From: JAJDTQ01 sp965204235
GTDB taxonomy: Bacteria > Desulfobacterota > Binatia > UBA9968 > JAJDTQ01
NCBI GenBank assembly: GCA_965204235.1
Contig: OZ241979.1
Location: forward strand, 1,302,001-1,366,000
Reading direction: 5' to 3'
DNA: 64,000 nucleotides
The notes beneath the pieces were generated by a model that searched no databases, had not been told where the DNA came from, and saw only the letters and a list, made by a program, of their open reading frames with translations. The position numbers and the translations under genes are program-made. Shown here in pieces: positions 24,577 to 33,021 of the stretch. How positions within the stretch are numbered: position 1 is the stretch's first letter; every line of letters starts with the position of its first letter.

Positions 24577-25554
24577 CTATTTCGGCAACGCGTCGCGCAT
24601 GGCCTGGGTATATTTGGTGTAGCTCTTGACGTAGTTGTCCAGGTCGCTTTCCGCGGCCTTGGAGTCGCCCGGCACGATGGGGCTCTTGGACTTGGCCAGG
24701 AACTCCCGGTATTCCGGATCGTTCATGGCCTTGACGAAGAGGTCCTCCAGGATCTTCTTCCGGTCGTCCGGCAGGCCCGGCGGCGCCACGATGCTGCGGC
24801 CCACGTAGAGGCGGAGGTCGATGCCCTTCTCCTTTGCCGTCGGGGTGTCCGGAGCGTTGACCGGCCTCTGGTCGTGCAGGTGCAGGACCGGCCTCACGTC
24901 CCCCGACTTGATGTAGGAGGCGGTGGTGGGGTGGTCGATGGGCTGGAGATAGACGTCGAAGTCGTTCCGGATCATGGCCGGTATGCCCTCGCTGGTGCCC
25001 CGGTACCCGGACACCACGTCCATCTTGATGCCGAGCTCCCTGGCCGCCACGAACGTCGGGATCCAGCGCGACACGCCGATGCCTTCCACGCCCCACTTCA
25101 CGCGGTCCGCCTTCCGGAGGTCTTCGAGGGTGTGGAAACGGGAGTTCTTGCCGACGATGAGGCTGTAGGGTTCGGCTCCCACCCGCGCGATATAGGTGAA
25201 CCTGGTGACGTCGTAGCCGGTCTTCTCGGCGCCGCTGATCAACTGCTTCCCGAGCATGCCGTCGGTGAACAGGTGGCCCAGGGTGTAGCCGTCGGGCCTG
25301 GCCTTGTACATGGCCACCGTGCCGATGACCAGCCCGCCGCCGGTGATGTTCTTGACCACGATATGGACGCCCTCGGGCAGGTATTTCCTCATGGTCCTGC
25401 CGATGGCCCGGGCCAGCCGGTCGAACCCGCCTCCGGGAGACCCCGCCACGATGATGGTGATGTTCCTCTTCGGAAAGTCGGCAGCCGCAGCGGTCCTCGA
25501 CTGCGCCAAGCCCACCAGGGCCGCCAGCAATGTCAGCGCAACCCATTTCCTCAT
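24577..25554 (-). CDS. tripartite tricarboxylate transporter substrate-binding protein (Bug/TctC family)
   Basis: A 325-residue periplasmic binding protein. A signal peptide of about 23 residues (MRKWVALTLLAALVGLAQS) is followed by FPKRNITIIVAGSPGGGFDRLAR, the Bug-family ligand loop, and by domains ending TQAMRDALPK. It binds a carboxylate for a TctAB permease. The only such permease in view is the fused one at 17803-19884, 4.7 kb away. Upstream is AAGGAGGACGAC before the ATG at 25554. Confidence 0.9.
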   Translation of the reverse strand: MRKWVALTLLAALVGLAQSRTAAAADFPKRNITIIVAGSPGGGFDRLARAIGRTMRKYLPEGVHIVVKNITGGGLVIGTVAMYKARPDGYTLGHLFTDGMLGKQLISGAEKTGYDVTRFTYIARVGAEPYSLIVGKNSRFHTLEDLRKADRVKWGVEGIGVSRWIPTFVAARELGIKMDVVSGYRGTSEGIPAMIRNDFDVYLQPIDHPTTASYIKSGDVRPVLHLHDQRPVNAPDTPTAKEKGIDLRLYVGRSIVAPPGLPDDRKKILEDLFVKAMNDPEYREFLAKSKSPIVPGDSKAAESDLDNYVKSYTKYTQAMRDALPK

Positions 25555-25802
25555 GTCGTCCTCCTTCTCCGTAGCTTCCTGCCAAGCCCGGTCTTCGGGA
25601 TTCCCAAGAGAAACACCATAGGGGGAGGCGTTGTCAAACCCTATTGGCGCTTCTGAAGCCGTTCGGAACCGGAATGCCGCCTGTCGAGAAGCGCGTGTTG
25701 CACAACCGCCTCCGATTCCCTATGCTGCACTCCGCACACGCCGGAACGCCGGGCGCACGCCGCCCGGCCTGTCCGGGCGGCGCGGACAAGGAGGACATGG
25801 CC

Positions 25803-27503
25803 ATGGAATATGACCTGCTGATACGCGGCGGCCGCGTGGCCGATGGTTCCGGGTTGCCGTCCCATACCGCGGACGTGGGCGTGAAGGCCGGCAAGGTCGC
25901 CGGGGTGGGGCGTCTCAAGGGGTCGGCGAGCCGGACCATCGACGCCGCCGGACTGGTGGTGTCCCCGGGGTTCATCGACCACCACACCCACATGGACGCC
26001 CAGATCCTGTGGGACCCCTACGGCACCTCCGAGCCGCAGCACGGCATCACCTCCATCGTCATGGGGAACTGCGGCCTGGCCCTCGCGCCCGTGGACGATG
26101 GCGGCGAAGACGCGCTGGTGAAGAGCTTCGTGCGGGTGGAAGCCATCCCCCGCTTCGCCCTGGAGAAGGGGGTCACCTGGCGTTGGCGCACCTACGGCGA
26201 GTATCTCGACGCGCTGGAAGGCAGGCTCGGGATCAACGCCGGAGGCCTGGTGGGGCACATCGCCGTGCGCCAGAACGTCATGGGCGAGGAGTCGGTGGAG
26301 CGAAAGGCCACCGCGGGCGAGGTGCAAAGGATGAAGGGCCTGGTGCGGGAGGCCATGGATTCCGGCGCCCTGGGGTTCTCCACCAACCGCAACGAGCGGC
26401 ACATGAGGGAAGACGGCAAGCCCGTGGCCAGCCGGCTTGCGGACGACGAGGAGCTGTTCGCCCTTTGCGACGTGCTGGGGGAGCGCAACAGCGGCATCAT
26501 CGAGACCATACTCGGGCGCAACCGGATGGAGCATTTCGACTACTACCACGAGCTCGCCCGCCGGACCCAGCGCCCCATCATCTGGCAGAGCGTGCACCAC
26601 CGTTGGGCCGAGCCGACCCTCTGGCAGGAGCAGCTCGACGCGGTGTCGCGGATATTCCGGGATGGCTACCGCGCCTACGGACTGACCCAGACGGTCCCCC
26701 TCGTCCGCCACTTCAACCTTCGGAACGCCCAGCTCTTCGACGAGTTCCCCCACTGGAAGAACCTCATGTTCCTGCCGGTGGAAGTGCGCCAGCAGGCGTT
26801 CGCCGACCCGGCCACCCGGGAGAAGCTGCGCGAGGACCTGGCCACCACCCGGATGACCAATTTCCACCGGCGCTGGGACATCGTGCAGGTGGAGAAGGTC
26901 GTCAAGGAGGAGAACCGGCGGTACGAGGGCATGAGCGTGGCCGACATGGCGGCCATGCGGAACCAGGAACCCCTCGACGCGTTCCTCGACCTGTCGTTGG
27001 ACGAGGGCCTGCTGACCACTTTCCAGAACGCCAACACGGGCGGAGACGCCCAGGCCATGGGGGAGATCCTGCGCAGCCCCTACGTGCTGGTGGGCACGTC
27101 GGACGCCGGCGCCCACGTGCTGTACGGCGCCGACTTCGGCTACGGCACCACGCTGTTGGGGCTGTGGGTGCGGGAGCGCGGCCTGATGACGCTGGAAGAG
27201 GCGGTGCACAAGCTCACCTTCCACGTGGCCTCGGTCTATGGACTGGAGGGGAGGGGGCTGATACGGCCCGGGTACGCCGCGGACCTGACGTTGTTCGACC
27301 CGGAGACCGTGCGCGCATACGAACCCGAATGGGCCGAGGACTACCCGGCCGGCACCAAGCGCCTGATCCAGCGGTCCGACGGCATCCACTACACCATCGT
27401 GAACGGCGGAGTGATCTACGAAGACGGCCGTCTGACCGGAGACCTCCCGGGACAGGTCCTGCGAGGCTCCGCCCATGCTCCGACCCGGGCGGCCGCGGCC
27501 TGA
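25803..27503 (+). CDS. D-aminoacylase / N-acyl-D-amino-acid deacylase family amidohydrolase
   Basis: A 566-residue metal-dependent amidohydrolase. The beta-sandwich start EYDLLIRGGRVADGSG, metal motif GFIDHHTHMDAQ and late metal aspartate GTSDAGAHV are all present, and GRGLIRPGYAADLTLFD closes the sandwich. The family removes N-acyl groups from D-amino acids or related amides; the substrate here is unknown. ATG at 25803 is chosen over 25797 because the AAGGAGG lies 8 nt rather than 2 nt away. Divergent from the TctC-like gene. Confidence 0.88.
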   Translation: MEYDLLIRGGRVADGSGLPSHTADVGVKAGKVAGVGRLKGSASRTIDAAGLVVSPGFIDHHTHMDAQILWDPYGTSEPQHGITSIVMGNCGLALAPVDDGGEDALVKSFVRVEAIPRFALEKGVTWRWRTYGEYLDALEGRLGINAGGLVGHIAVRQNVMGEESVERKATAGEVQRMKGLVREAMDSGALGFSTNRNERHMREDGKPVASRLADDEELFALCDVLGERNSGIIETILGRNRMEHFDYYHELARRTQRPIIWQSVHHRWAEPTLWQEQLDAVSRIFRDGYRAYGLTQTVPLVRHFNLRNAQLFDEFPHWKNLMFLPVEVRQQAFADPATREKLREDLATTRMTNFHRRWDIVQVEKVVKEENRRYEGMSVADMAAMRNQEPLDAFLDLSLDEGLLTTFQNANTGGDAQAMGEILRSPYVLVGTSDAGAHVLYGADFGYGTTLLGLWVRERGLMTLEEAVHKLTFHVASVYGLEGRGLIRPGYAADLTLFDPETVRAYEPEWAEDYPAGTKRLIQRSDGIHYTIVNGGVIYEDGRLTGDLPGQVLRGSAHAPTRAAAA

Positions 27504-27512
27504 AGGTCTTCG

Positions 27513-27654
27513 GGAAACCCTGAACGATTGCCTCCGTTCATCCTGGCATGGCGACGCGAAAGTCTCCGTTCGTCCTGAGCGTAGCGAAGCGAAGTCGAAG
27601 GACGCGCTTTCCCGTAGGGAACGCCGCCTCCGGCAGGAATGGACCAGAGGTTCC
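27513..27654 (+). mobile_element. MITE-like element copy 4 (core duplicated)
   Basis: A 142-bp copy with perfect flanking TTCG direct repeats (27509-27512 and 27655-27658) and ends GGAAACCCTGAACGATT and AATGGACCAGAGGTTCC. The core unit appears twice, the first copy degraded. It sits between the D-aminoacylase and Rieske genes, pointing to the Rieske gene. Confidence 0.8.
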
Positions 27655-27717
27655 TTCGAGGGGCGGCGAGGCGCAGGCGCGGCCGGCGTTGCGCCCCGAG
27701 CCGATTCGGGAGGACGT

Positions 27718-28035
27718 GTGGGAGTGAGTTACATTCCGGTGGCCCGCACCGGCGAGTTGGAGCCCGGACAGAGGAAAGCCGTCGAGTTGAGCGGGCGCGC
27801 CCTCGTGCTGACGCGCCTGGGAGACTGCTACTTCGCGTTTTCCCGTTATTGTCCCCACGAGAACGCGGACCTCATGAACGGCGTCATCGCGTCAGGGAAG
27901 GTCCGTTGCGACAACCACGGCTACTGTTTCGACCTCGGCACCGGAGATTGCGTGCTGCCCAGGGACGGCGAGCCGCTGACGGTCCTCCCGGTGGAAGAAA
28001 GAGGGGACGACGTCTGCGTTCGCATCGAGTGGTAG
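27718..28035 (+). CDS. Rieske [2Fe-2S] ferredoxin-like protein
   Basis: A 105-residue soluble Rieske protein. The cluster ligands are CPH (in SRYCPHENADL) and CDNH (VRCDNHGYCFDLGTG). The C-terminal strand PLTVLPVEERGDDVCVRIEW completes the fold. The length fits the small electron carriers of dioxygenase or nitrite-reductase NirD type rather than a bc1 subunit. GTG at 27718 or 27724 is the likely start, after GGGAGG. Upstream sequence is MITE-derived. No oxygenase gene is beside it. Confidence 0.85.
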   Translation: MGVSYIPVARTGELEPGQRKAVELSGRALVLTRLGDCYFAFSRYCPHENADLMNGVIASGKVRCDNHGYCFDLGTGDCVLPRDGEPLTVLPVEERGDDVCVRIEW

Positions 28036-28117
28036 GCGCAGACGTTCACCAAAACCTTCCCGCTTGCGGCCACGTCCGCTTGCGACGTATCCGTGGCCCG
28101 GACAGAGGCGGACGCGA

Positions 28118-28228
28118 GGAAACTCTGAACGACGGCCCCCCGTTCGTCCCGAGCGTAGCGAAGCGGAGTCGAAGGACGCTCTTTCCCATAGGGAGAGGGA
28201 ACCCAAGCCGGAATCGATGAGACGTTCC
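28118..28228 (+). mobile_element. MITE-like element copy 5
   Basis: A 111-bp copy with ends GGAAACTCTGAACGA and TCGATGAGACGTTCC and a single core. The flanks GCGA and TGGC do not match, so a target duplication is not visible. It ends 17 bp before the hemH ATG and is co-oriented with it. Confidence 0.65.
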
Positions 28229-28245
28229 TGGCGCGAAGAACGGCC

Positions 28246-29154
28246 ATGAACCGGTTCGACGCGGTCCTCCTGATCGCGTTCGGGGGACCCGAGAACCCCG
28301 ATGAGATCCGCCCGTTCCTGGAGCGGGTCACCGAGGGCCGGCGCATACCGCGGGCCCGCCTCGACGAGGTGGCCGGTCATTACGAGGTCATCGGCGGCCG
28401 TTCCCCGTTGAACGAGTGGACGCGCCGGCAGGCGGACGCCCTGCGGCGGAGGCTGTACCGGGACGGCGTCCGCGTCCCGGTGTACGTAGGGATGCGCAAC
28501 TGGCGGCCGTTCCTGCACGAGACCCTGGCGGAGATGGGAGCCGGGGGGCATCGTCGGGCGTGGGGGATCATCCTTTCCGCCTTCCGGACCGAGGCGTCTT
28601 GGGACCGCTACGTCGCCAGCGTGGAAGCCGCTTGCGCACGGCCCGGCGCCCCGGTGGTGGAGTACGCCCAGCCCTGGTCGCACCGTCCGTTGTTCGTCCG
28701 GGCGGTGGCCGACCGCGTCAGGTCCGCCATCGACGGGGTCCCGAGCGGGCATCGGGGCGCGCCGCTTGTCTTCACCGCCCACAGCGTCCCGCGGTCCATG
28801 GCCGACGGTTCCCCGTACGTGGAACAGTTCCGGGAAGCGTCGCGCCGCGTGGCCGAGCGGCTGGGCCGGAAGGATTGGTCGCTGGCGTACCAGAGCCGCA
28901 GCGGCCGCCCCGATGACGCCTGGCTCGAGCCGGACGTGACCGAGACCGTCGAGCGGTTGGCAAGCGCCGGCGGGAAGGCGGTGGTGGTGGCGCCCATCGG
29001 TTTCGTCTGTGACCACGTGGAGGTCCTCTACGACCTCGACGTAGAGGCCCGGCAGCGCGCCCGGGATCTGGGGATGAGCTTCTACCGGGCGCCCGCGCTG
29101 AACGACCACCCCCTGTTCATCGACCTGCTCGCCGGGCTCGTGCCGCGGCCGTGA
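28246..29154 (+). CDS. hemH: ferrochelatase
   Basis: Inserts ferrous iron into a porphyrin at the end of heme synthesis. 302 residues; the N-terminus AVLLIAFGGPENPDEI and the YEVIGGRSPLN loop are family-typical. The catalytic histidine is in FTAHSVP near residue 179 and the glutamate is in DHVEVLYDLD near residue 259. Shorter than many homologues, and some lack of similarity in the middle is noted. The leader is almost entirely MITE copy 5, leaving 17 bp for a weak ribosome site (GAAGAA). Confidence 0.92.
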   Translation: MNRFDAVLLIAFGGPENPDEIRPFLERVTEGRRIPRARLDEVAGHYEVIGGRSPLNEWTRRQADALRRRLYRDGVRVPVYVGMRNWRPFLHETLAEMGAGGHRRAWGIILSAFRTEASWDRYVASVEAACARPGAPVVEYAQPWSHRPLFVRAVADRVRSAIDGVPSGHRGAPLVFTAHSVPRSMADGSPYVEQFREASRRVAERLGRKDWSLAYQSRSGRPDDAWLEPDVTETVERLASAGGKAVVVAPIGFVCDHVEVLYDLDVEARQRARDLGMSFYRAPALNDHPLFIDLLAGLVPRP

Positions 29155-29216
29155 GAGCCCGCAGGCCTTGTTGACCATTCCGGCCTTGGTGTGGGCAGGA
29201 GTTCACGGCGTAGCGT

Positions 29217-29388
29217 CCCCTCCCCCCTTGAGGGGGAGGGACAGGGAGGGGGGGGTACGGCGGGGTTGCGGGGAAGAGTCCTCTACGCGGACCGGCCCAA
29301 CCCGTTTCAGCCGTCTGTCCGTTGGGGCTGGCTCGATGTGGCACGGAGAACCCCCCTCCCTAACCCTCCCCCTCAAGGGGGGAGGGAA
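29217..29388. repeat. inverted pair of CCCTCCCCCCTTGAGGGGGAGGG-type repeats
   Basis: Two copies of a 38-40-bp G/C-tract palindromic repeat, at 29217-29256 and 29347-29388, face each other across about 90 bp. Beside the right copy, ATCGGAGTTCTCCGC occurs twice directly (29388-29402, 29412-29426). The whole 29155-29481 gap is repeat-derived with no gene. The pair could be the ends of another short mobile element. Confidence 0.6.
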
Positions 29389-29481
29389 TCGGAGTTCTCC
29401 GCCATTAGGGGATCGGAGTTCTCCGCAATGCCGAACCGAGGACAGCAAGGTGGGAATCGGACCTCGGCGCGGGAGAGGATC

Positions 29482-30489
29482 ATGGGTTACAGGCTGCCAG
29501 GCTCGCTTGCGGCTGCGGTCGTCGGGGCGTTGACGTTCGTTTCCGCGGCTTCGGCGGCCGAACCCGGAAGACCGGTGCGGGTCGCCTTCGCCGGCTTCGG
29601 CGTGGGGGCCGTGGTGACCTGGATCGCCAGGGACACGGACCTGTTCGCCAAGTACGGCCTCGACGCCCGCACGGTCCATATCGAGGGGGCGGCCGCCGGC
29701 GGGGTGCAGTCCCTTCTGGGCACGGACGTCTTCGTGGTCTCCCAAGACGTGCTGGCGCCCTTGAAGGCGGTCAGCGAAGGCGCGGACCTCGTGTTCGTCG
29801 GGGCCCACGGGAACGCGGAGGACTACCGTTTCGGCGTGGTTTCCTACGTCGATGACCTCGTGCAACTCAAGGGCAAGAAGGTGGGGGTGTCGGGCCTCGG
29901 CAGGAAGTCCGACCTGGTTGCGCGGGTGGCCCTGAGACGCGCGGGACTGGACCCGGTGGAGGACGTGGAGATGGTCCCCATCGGCTATTCGCCCCAGAGG
30001 GCGGCCGCCATCTATCGCAACGTCGTCCAGGGGGCCCCTCTGGTCCCCCGGGTGGCGGCGGAGGCGCAGCGGGTGGGCATCAAGGTCATCGAGATCGGCG
30101 AGGTCAACCTCGTGACCGACCTGCTGGTGACCACCCGGGCCTTTGCCGACCGGAACCCGAACCTGCTGCGGCGTTTCCTGATGGCGTACGTCAACGGCGT
30201 CCAGCACTTCCTGACCGAACGCGCAGACAGCATGCGGATCATGGAGAAATACGTAACCCTCGCCCGGGGGACCTCCCTGGAAGGGACCTACGGGTCGCTG
30301 GCGCGCCAACTGGACCCCCTCCCCCTGCCTCGGACCGAGTCGGTCCAGGCCCTCATCGACGCGGTCTCGGTCATCGACTCGCGCGCGAAGGAGCTCCGGC
30401 CCGGCCGCGTGCTGGAACTGGACATCCTGAAGCGGCTGCGGAAGACCGGCTTCGTCAAGGGACTGTACTCGGAAAAGGTGAAGCTCTAG
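29482..30489 (+). CDS. NMT1/SsuA-type ABC transporter substrate-binding protein
   Basis: A 335-residue exported protein. A signal peptide (residues 1-26, ending SAASA) precedes the periplasmic-binding fold of the NitT/TauT group (VRVAFAGFGVGAVVTWIARDTDLFAKYGLD, then KKVGVSGLGRKSDLVARVALRRAG). No permease or ATPase gene accompanies it, so it is an orphan binding protein. ATG at 29482 follows GGGAGAGGATC. Ligand unknown. Confidence 0.85.
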   Translation: MGYRLPGSLAAAVVGALTFVSAASAAEPGRPVRVAFAGFGVGAVVTWIARDTDLFAKYGLDARTVHIEGAAAGGVQSLLGTDVFVVSQDVLAPLKAVSEGADLVFVGAHGNAEDYRFGVVSYVDDLVQLKGKKVGVSGLGRKSDLVARVALRRAGLDPVEDVEMVPIGYSPQRAAAIYRNVVQGAPLVPRVAAEAQRVGIKVIEIGEVNLVTDLLVTTRAFADRNPNLLRRFLMAYVNGVQHFLTERADSMRIMEKYVTLARGTSLEGTYGSLARQLDPLPLPRTESVQALIDAVSVIDSRAKELRPGRVLELDILKRLRKTGFVKGLYSEKVKL

Positions 30490-30505
30490 TCGGCGCGCGG
30501 CAAAA

Positions 30506-30534
30506 TTGCATTCGCCGGGCATATGCCATAGAAT
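30506..30534 (+). promoter_or_regulatory. sigma-70-type promoter of the plsC operon
   Basis: TTGCAT (30506-30511), a 17-bp spacer and TAGAAT (30529-30534), about 57 bp before the plsC ATG. It would drive plsC-rnj-ftsK-lolA. Confidence 0.55.
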
Positions 30535-30591
30535 GGAAGGACTTGGGGCTTCAGGCTGCCGACCGGCCCGGGCAGACGCGCCTTCAACCGC

Positions 30592-31353
30592 ATGTACACC
30601 CTAAAGCTGGCCCTTATCGTCCTTGCGAGCGTTCTCCAGAGCATCCCCATCATTCTCTTCGGCCTCCCGGACCCCTACGGCAAGCGGGTCTATCCCATGT
30701 TCCGCCTGTGGTCCTGGTGCGTCCTCAAGACCGGCGGGGTGACGCTGAGCGTCCGTCAGGTCGGACGGCCGGATCCCCGCGGCGCATACGTCTTCATGGC
30801 CAACCACCAGAGCAACATCGACATCCCGGTGCTGGTGCAGGCGCTGGCGCCGTTCCAGTTGCGCTGGATGGCGAAACGGGAACTGCTCCGGATCCCGTTC
30901 TTCGGCTGGGCGCTGTGGGCCTCCAAGCACGTGGTCGTCAACCGTGCGCGGCGAATGGAGGTGGCGGCGACCGTGGCCAACGCCTGCGACAAGCTCGCCA
31001 ACGGCGTCTCCGTCGTGGTGTTCCCCGAGGGCACGCGGAGCACGGACGGGCGGCTGCTGCCGTTCAAGCGCGGAGGGTTCCGCCTGGCCGAGAAGGCCGG
31101 GGTCCCCATCGTGCCCATCACCATCAACGGCTCGGGTGCGCTGATGGGGCGGGGGGACTGGCGCCTCAGGTCCGGCCGGGTGGAGGTCGTCATCGGCGGC
31201 GCGGTTCCGCCGGGCGACCCCGCGGACCGTTCCCGCCGGCAGATGGAGCAGGTCCGGGAGGCCATCGGCTCGCGCTTGGCGCCGCCCGCGGGCGAGGGGC
31301 GCGGGACCTGGCCGGCGCGGGGGCTTTCGCCGTCCTCCGGACACGAGGTGTAG
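30592..31353 (+). CDS. plsC: 1-acyl-sn-glycerol-3-phosphate acyltransferase
   Basis: Transfers the second acyl chain to make phosphatidic acid. 253 residues with an N-terminal membrane helix, the catalytic NHQSNID (HX4D) near residue 71 and FPEGTRS near 144, with VVNRARR and VPIVPITINGSG. The C-terminal 30 residues are low-complexity. Its stop codon abuts the rnj ATG directly, so the two are coupled. Confidence 0.93.
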   Translation: MYTLKLALIVLASVLQSIPIILFGLPDPYGKRVYPMFRLWSWCVLKTGGVTLSVRQVGRPDPRGAYVFMANHQSNIDIPVLVQALAPFQLRWMAKRELLRIPFFGWALWASKHVVVNRARRMEVAATVANACDKLANGVSVVVFPEGTRSTDGRLLPFKRGGFRLAEKAGVPIVPITINGSGALMGRGDWRLRSGRVEVVIGGAVPPGDPADRSRRQMEQVREAIGSRLAPPAGEGRGTWPARGLSPSSGHEV

Positions 31354-33009
31354 ATGGAACCTTTGAGGATCGTTCCCCTGGGAGGGCTGGGGGAGTTCGG
31401 CTGCAACATGATGACGATGGAGTGGGGCGACTCGGTGATCGCCGTGGACTGCGGGGTCATGTTCCCGGGTCCCGAGCTCCTGGGCATCGACCTCGTCATC
31501 CCCGACATCAGCTACCTGACGGATCAGGGAAAGGCTCCCGAAGCCATCGTCCTCACCCATGCCCACGAGGACCACATCGGCGCCTTGCCCTACCTCCTCC
31601 GCCGTTTCCGCGCGCCGGTGTACGGTACGCGCCTGACCCTGGAGTTCCTGCGCCACAAGCTGCGCGAGCACCGGCTGGAAGAGTCCACCGAGCTCGTGGA
31701 GATCGTCCCCGGAGAACGTTTCGCCGTTGGCCCCTTCACGCTGGAGGGGATCCCCGTAACCCACAGCCTGGTCAACTGCGTCGCCCTGGCCATCGAGACG
31801 CCGGTGGGCGTGGTGGTCCACACCGGCGACTTCAAGATCGACAACACCCCCATGGACGGCGAAGAGTTCGACTTCCACCGGTTTGCCGCCTATGGCGACA
31901 AGGGCGTGCTGTTGTTGCTGTCGGACTCCACCAACGTGGAGCGCGCGGGTTGCACGCCCTCCGAGCGCACGGTGGGACGGGGGCTCCGGGGGATCTTCGG
32001 CTCCAGTCCGGGGCGGATATTCATCGCCACCTTCGCCTCCCACATCCCGCGCATCCAGCAGGTGGCGGACCTCGCCTCCGAGTTCGGGCGCAAGCTGGTC
32101 CTCAGCGGACGGAGCATCATCCACAACACCGGCATCGCCGCGGACCTGGGCTACCTCCGCCTGCCCCACGACGCCATGACGGACAACCAGGGCTGGCAGG
32201 ACGCGCCCGACGACCAACTCTGTTTCCTCACCACCGGAAGCCAGGGGGAGCCTCTCTCGGTGCTCCATCGCGTGGCCTTCGACGAACACCGGTCCATCCG
32301 GATCCGGCCCGGGGACGCGGTGGCGTTGTCGGCCCGGTTCATCCCCGGAAACGAGAAGAGCATCAGCAGCCTCATCGACCACCTGTACCGCCGCGGCGCC
32401 CGGGTCCACTACGAGCGCGCCTCGGAGATACACGTCTCGGGGCACGCCAGCCAGGAAGAGCTGAAGACGATGATCCGGCTCACCCGTCCGCGTTACTTCG
32501 TGCCCGTGCACGGGGAGTTCCGCCAACTGTGCAAGCACGTGGAGCTCGCCCGCGCCGTCGGCGTGCCCGCGGACAACTGTTTCCTCCTGGAGAACGGCGA
32601 CGCCCTGGAACTCACCGAACGGGACGCGAGGCGCGTGGAGCCGGTCCCGGCCGGCAAGGTCTTCGTGGACGGGAAGGGCATCGGCGACGTGGAGGACATC
32701 GTCGTACGCGACCGCCGGCACCTGAGCGAGGACGGGCTGGTGGTGGTGGCGATGGCGGTGCACCAGCGAACGGGCGAGGTGGCCGCCGGCCCGGACCTGA
32801 TGGCCCGGGGGGTCGTGCGTCCGGAGGAAGAAGACGACGTCCTCGGCACGGCCAGGGACTCGTTGCAAGCCTACGTCGAGGGCTGCGGCGTGGAGACGCG
32901 CATGGATTCGGCCGAGCTCAAGGAGGGCATACGGCGGTCGCTGCGAAAGTTCTTCGAGAAGAGGCTGCACCGCAGGCCGGCCATCGTGCCGTATATCATG
33001 GAGATGTAG
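31354..33009 (+). CDS. rnj: ribonuclease J
   Basis: A metallo-beta-lactamase-fold 5' exonuclease and endonuclease for mRNA turnover and rRNA maturation. 551 residues; the zinc motif HAHEDHIGALP is near residue 68, HTGDFKID follows, and beta-CASP segments SDSTNVERAG and FVPVHGEFRQL are present. Length matches RNase J. RNase J in a Gram-negative genome is common in deltaproteobacteria and relatives. Starts right after plsC; ftsK follows 12 bp later. Confidence 0.94.
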   Translation: MEPLRIVPLGGLGEFGCNMMTMEWGDSVIAVDCGVMFPGPELLGIDLVIPDISYLTDQGKAPEAIVLTHAHEDHIGALPYLLRRFRAPVYGTRLTLEFLRHKLREHRLEESTELVEIVPGERFAVGPFTLEGIPVTHSLVNCVALAIETPVGVVVHTGDFKIDNTPMDGEEFDFHRFAAYGDKGVLLLLSDSTNVERAGCTPSERTVGRGLRGIFGSSPGRIFIATFASHIPRIQQVADLASEFGRKLVLSGRSIIHNTGIAADLGYLRLPHDAMTDNQGWQDAPDDQLCFLTTGSQGEPLSVLHRVAFDEHRSIRIRPGDAVALSARFIPGNEKSISSLIDHLYRRGARVHYERASEIHVSGHASQEELKTMIRLTRPRYFVPVHGEFRQLCKHVELARAVGVPADNCFLLENGDALELTERDARRVEPVPAGKVFVDGKGIGDVEDIVVRDRRHLSEDGLVVVAMAVHQRTGEVAAGPDLMARGVVRPEEEDDVLGTARDSLQAYVEGCGVETRMDSAELKEGIRRSLRKFFEKRLHRRPAIVPYIMEM

Positions 33010-33021
33010 GCGGGGCTGCCG

